The notes below the pieces were generated by a model that ran no database searches, was not told where the DNA came from, and was given only the letters and a program-made list of their open reading frames with translations. From NCBI GenBank assembly GCA_028290545.1, contig JAQGJP010000104.1:62001-126000 (forward strand): DNA of 64,000 nucleotides. The letters are read 5' to 3'. Below, one piece after another: positions 61,970-64,000 of the stretch; positions within the stretch are counted from its first letter, which is position 1; every line of letters begins with the position of its first letter. The position numbers and the translations under genes were made by a program. Origin of the DNA: Rhizobium sp. (GTDB taxonomy: Bacteria > Pseudomonadota > Alphaproteobacteria > Rhizobiales > Rhizobiaceae).

Positions 61970-63237
61970 TATCTGCTCTTCTGCCATTCGGTCTCAAATA
62001 GGTTTTTCAACTGACGGATGCTGGCGTTGAAATCGAACTCCGCGCGCACGCGCTTCTCCGCCGCATCGCCCAGCCGGTGGCGGAGGCTTGCATCGCGAAT
62101 CGCGCGATCGAGCGCCGAAGCCAGCGCCTTGGGGTCCTCGGGCGGAACAACCAGCCCATTTTGCCCATCGATCAACAGCTCCGGCACACCGGAAATGTTT
62201 GTCGAGATGGAAACAAGGCCCTGGCTCGACGCTTCCACCAGAACGTTCGGCAAGCCGTCGCGGTCGCCATCGCTGGTGATCCGGCATGCGAGTGCGAAGA
62301 TATCGGCGACGCGATAGCCGGCGAGCACGTCCTTCTGATCGAGCGCACCTTTCCAGATCAACCTGTTGGCGATCCCGAACTCGTCCGCGAGCGCCTGCAG
62401 CTTGCTGATATTATCGCCGTCGCCAATGTGCTCGAACCGCCAGTGGAGATCTTTCGGCAGCAGGCTGAGTGCCCTGAGCAGGATGTCATAGCCCTTTTTC
62501 TCGACGATGCGGCCGACGCTGATGATCCTGACGGGATCGTCGCTATTGCTGCCGTCCCGCGTTGAACGATCCCCTACGAATGGATCGAAGCGCGCGAGAT
62601 CGAGACCGTGATAGCTGAGATTGACATTGGATTTCGCCCCCCCGAGTTTGCGGAGATGATCGAAACCTGATTGCGTGCAGGTGACCGTCCATCGAGTGCT
62701 TGCAAGCTTGCCTTCGAGTTCCCAATCCGGCGATGTCCAGATGTCCTTTGCATGGGCGGAGCACGTCCACGGTATACCGGTCATCGTGCTCGCATAGGCG
62801 GCAACGGATGCCGGTGTGTGGATGAAATGGGCGTGGATCCATTCGGCCCCATCAGGCCATTCCGCCGCGAGAACCGCAGCCTGTCCAAAGCGGCGGATGC
62901 GATTGCGGGTCGGATCCTTCAGAAAGTCGGAGAAAAGCGCCCCCGCCGACCGCCAGAAGCCGGGCTTCGGCAGGCATTTGAAGAGCGCCCCGAGCACGCG
63001 GCCCGGCTCTTCGTGCAGATATTCCGGCAGATAGAAGACAGGCGCGCCGATCTCGTCATGCACGGGATGACGCAATTTGTCCGTCGGCCGGCGCAGGGCA
63101 ACAAGAACGAGTTCGAAACCTGCTTTTTCCAGTCCCAGTAATTCCTGGGCGATGAAGGTTTCAGAAAGGCGCGGATATCCCTTCAATACGACGACGATCT
63201 TGCGATGACCAGCCAATTCAGAGCCCCGGATTTTCAA
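61969..63237 (-). CDS. Glycosyltransferase, GT4-like
   Basis: The 422-residue protein opens KIVVVLKGYPRLSETFIAQELL, a GT4 N-terminus, and has the C-terminal RIISVGRIVEKKGYDILLRAL and ITSDGDRDGLPNVLVEASSQGL with the E...E element. No membrane anchor is seen. The start codon appears to be TTG at 63237 with a weak site, so the true start is uncertain. It is followed by the MurG-like gene with overlapping TAATG and preceded by the partial glycosyltransferase gene 105 bases upstream. Confidence 0.87.
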   Translation of the reverse strand: MKIRGSELAGHRKIVVVLKGYPRLSETFIAQELLGLEKAGFELVLVALRRPTDKLRHPVHDEIGAPVFYLPEYLHEEPGRVLGALFKCLPKPGFWRSAGALFSDFLKDPTRNRIRRFGQAAVLAAEWPDGAEWIHAHFIHTPASVAAYASTMTGIPWTCSAHAKDIWTSPDWELEGKLASTRWTVTCTQSGFDHLRKLGGAKSNVNLSYHGLDLARFDPFVGDRSTRDGSNSDDPVRIISVGRIVEKKGYDILLRALSLLPKDLHWRFEHIGDGDNISKLQALADEFGIANRLIWKGALDQKDVLAGYRVADIFALACRITSDGDRDGLPNVLVEASSQGLVSISTNISGVPELLIDGQNGLVVPPEDPKALASALDRAIRDASLRHRLGDAAEKRVRAEFDFNASIRQLKNLFETEWQKSR

Positions 63238-63342
63238 ATTGAACCATCTGGTCGTAATCGCCGGCTACGACATGCCCGGTTCTCATAGAGGATGGTTTGG
63301 GTTTGAGCCAATAGAATTGTTCGGAGATCAGCATCCGAGGAT

Positions 63343-64000
63343 CTATCCCTTGGCGATCGACAGGTGGTCAGGCTGATGCCGGTCATCAAGCAGCCTTCCA
63401 ACGATTTCGGCAATGTGGGGCAAGCCCTCGAGCCTGAAACCGGCCGGAGCGCTCTTCGAAGGCGGCTGCCGGGCGGGCAGCACTTTGAGCACCGCCGCCA
63501 GACGCAAAGGGTCTTCCGCCTCTTCAGGCAGCAACATTTCGACCAGCCCGAGTTCGGCCGCGCGCTGAGCCCGGATAAGCTGTTCTTCGCGCGGCTGGAC
63601 GCGCGGCACGATCAGCGCCGGCTTGTCGAAGGAGAGGATTTCACAATAGGTATTGTATCCGCCCATCGCCACGACAGCCGTTGCGCCGGCGACCAGTTCC
63701 TCCATGCGATTGTCGAACTCGATCACCTCGATAGCGGGTATCGATGCCCCTTTGCGTATCAGCTTGCGGCGCTTCTTGGCCGGCATGTATGGCCCGAGAA
63801 CCACCAGAGCCTTGTGCTGCAAGTCAGGATCCTGCTGATAGGCATGCATGACATTTTTGACGAGGTCAGCTCCATCCCCGCCGCCGCCGGTTGTGACGAG
63901 AATGTAATCGCCTTTGGGGCGATGATCGGGCAATTCTTCCCGCGAAACGCTGCGTTGCAGGAACCCGACGAAATTCATCTTGTTGCGCACGACATCGGGG
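63343..64000 (-). CDS. Glycosyltransferase, GT28-like C-terminal part (cut by window edge)
   Basis: The reading frame runs to the right edge of the window; 219 residues are present and the N-terminal half is missing. The visible part has the GT28 C-terminal fold: ILVTTGGGGDGADLVKN for the nucleotide loop and VVAMGGYNTYCEILSFDKPALIVPR for the acceptor-side helix. It resembles the gene at 60821 in the glycine loop and the YNT element, so the two may be paralogues. Sugar unknown. Confidence 0.82.
   Translation of the reverse strand, partial: PDVVRNKMNFVGFLQRSVSREELPDHRPKGDYILVTTGGGGDGADLVKNVMHAYQQDPDLQHKALVVLGPYMPAKKRRKLIRKGASIPAIEVIEFDNRMEELVAGATAVVAMGGYNTYCEILSFDKPALIVPRVQPREEQLIRAQRAAELGLVEMLLPEEAEDPLRLAAVLKVLPARQPPSKSAPAGFRLEGLPHIAEIVGRLLDDRHQPDHLSIAKG

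Overview
The window looks like chromosome of an alphaproteobacterium of the order Hyphomicrobiales (rhizobia and relatives). The evidence is GC-rich codon use, many ATGA-type gene overlaps, family content (DUF892, BON, DUF2934, HisKA_2 kinase, bacterial topoisomerase IB, EcfG-type promoters of the form GGAAC-N16/17-CGTT) and RIME-like palindromic repeats between genes. No rRNA, tRNA, phage, transposase or CRISPR array was seen. The species cannot be read from the sequence.

Region 1 (0.1-20 kb) is a general-stress island of mostly small genes: a DUF892 ferritin-like protein, glycogen genes glgX and glgA, a DUF2188-like protein, a 3-methyladenine DNA glycosylase, small membrane proteins, an FAD oxidoreductase, two transglutaminase-like proteins, BON, an SDR, NUDIX, a HisKA_2 kinase, an unusual receiver protein with a sigma-region-2-like tail, a broken response regulator, DUF2934, a PPOX-fold protein and topoisomerase IB. 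At least seven exact EcfG-type promoters lie before these genes, so most are probably one stress regulon. Region 2 (20-23 kb) has an L,D-transpeptidase-like lipoprotein, an MFS transporter and a RidA protein. Region 3 (23.2-34.8 kb) is one long plus-strand catabolic operon: an XRE-cupin regulator, a complete Dpp/Opp-type ABC importer, a GAF protein, both hydantoinase/oxoprolinase subunits and an M24 peptidase. Two palindromic repeats interrupt it.

Region 4 (34.9-48.3 kb, all minus strand) is the most unusual part. It encodes a run of exported or membrane proteins: a caspase-like peptidase with Sel1 repeats and a peptidoglycan-binding end, an OmpA-type protein, a ferric-reductase/NOX-like flavocytochrome, a 1162-residue tetraheme cytochrome c with tandem repeats and a DUF4384-like end, a second caspase-like peptidase with two PAN/apple-like modules, and an exported GH3 hexosaminidase. 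An RTX protein lies upstream. I propose an undescribed envelope system that couples transmembrane electron transfer to caspase-like proteolysis.

Region 5 (48.7-64 kb) holds an ABC-F ATPase and envelope-polysaccharide genes: a UDP-glucuronate 4-epimerase-like enzyme, a glycosyltransferase, a polysaccharide deacetylase, and a terminal cluster of three glycosyltransferases, the last cut by the window edge. Between them are an MBL-fold hydrolase, a metallophosphoesterase, and a three-gene minus-strand operon: a methyltransferase-like protein, a 903-residue ABC protein whose catalytic motifs are all degenerate, and a cyclic-nucleotide-binding protein.
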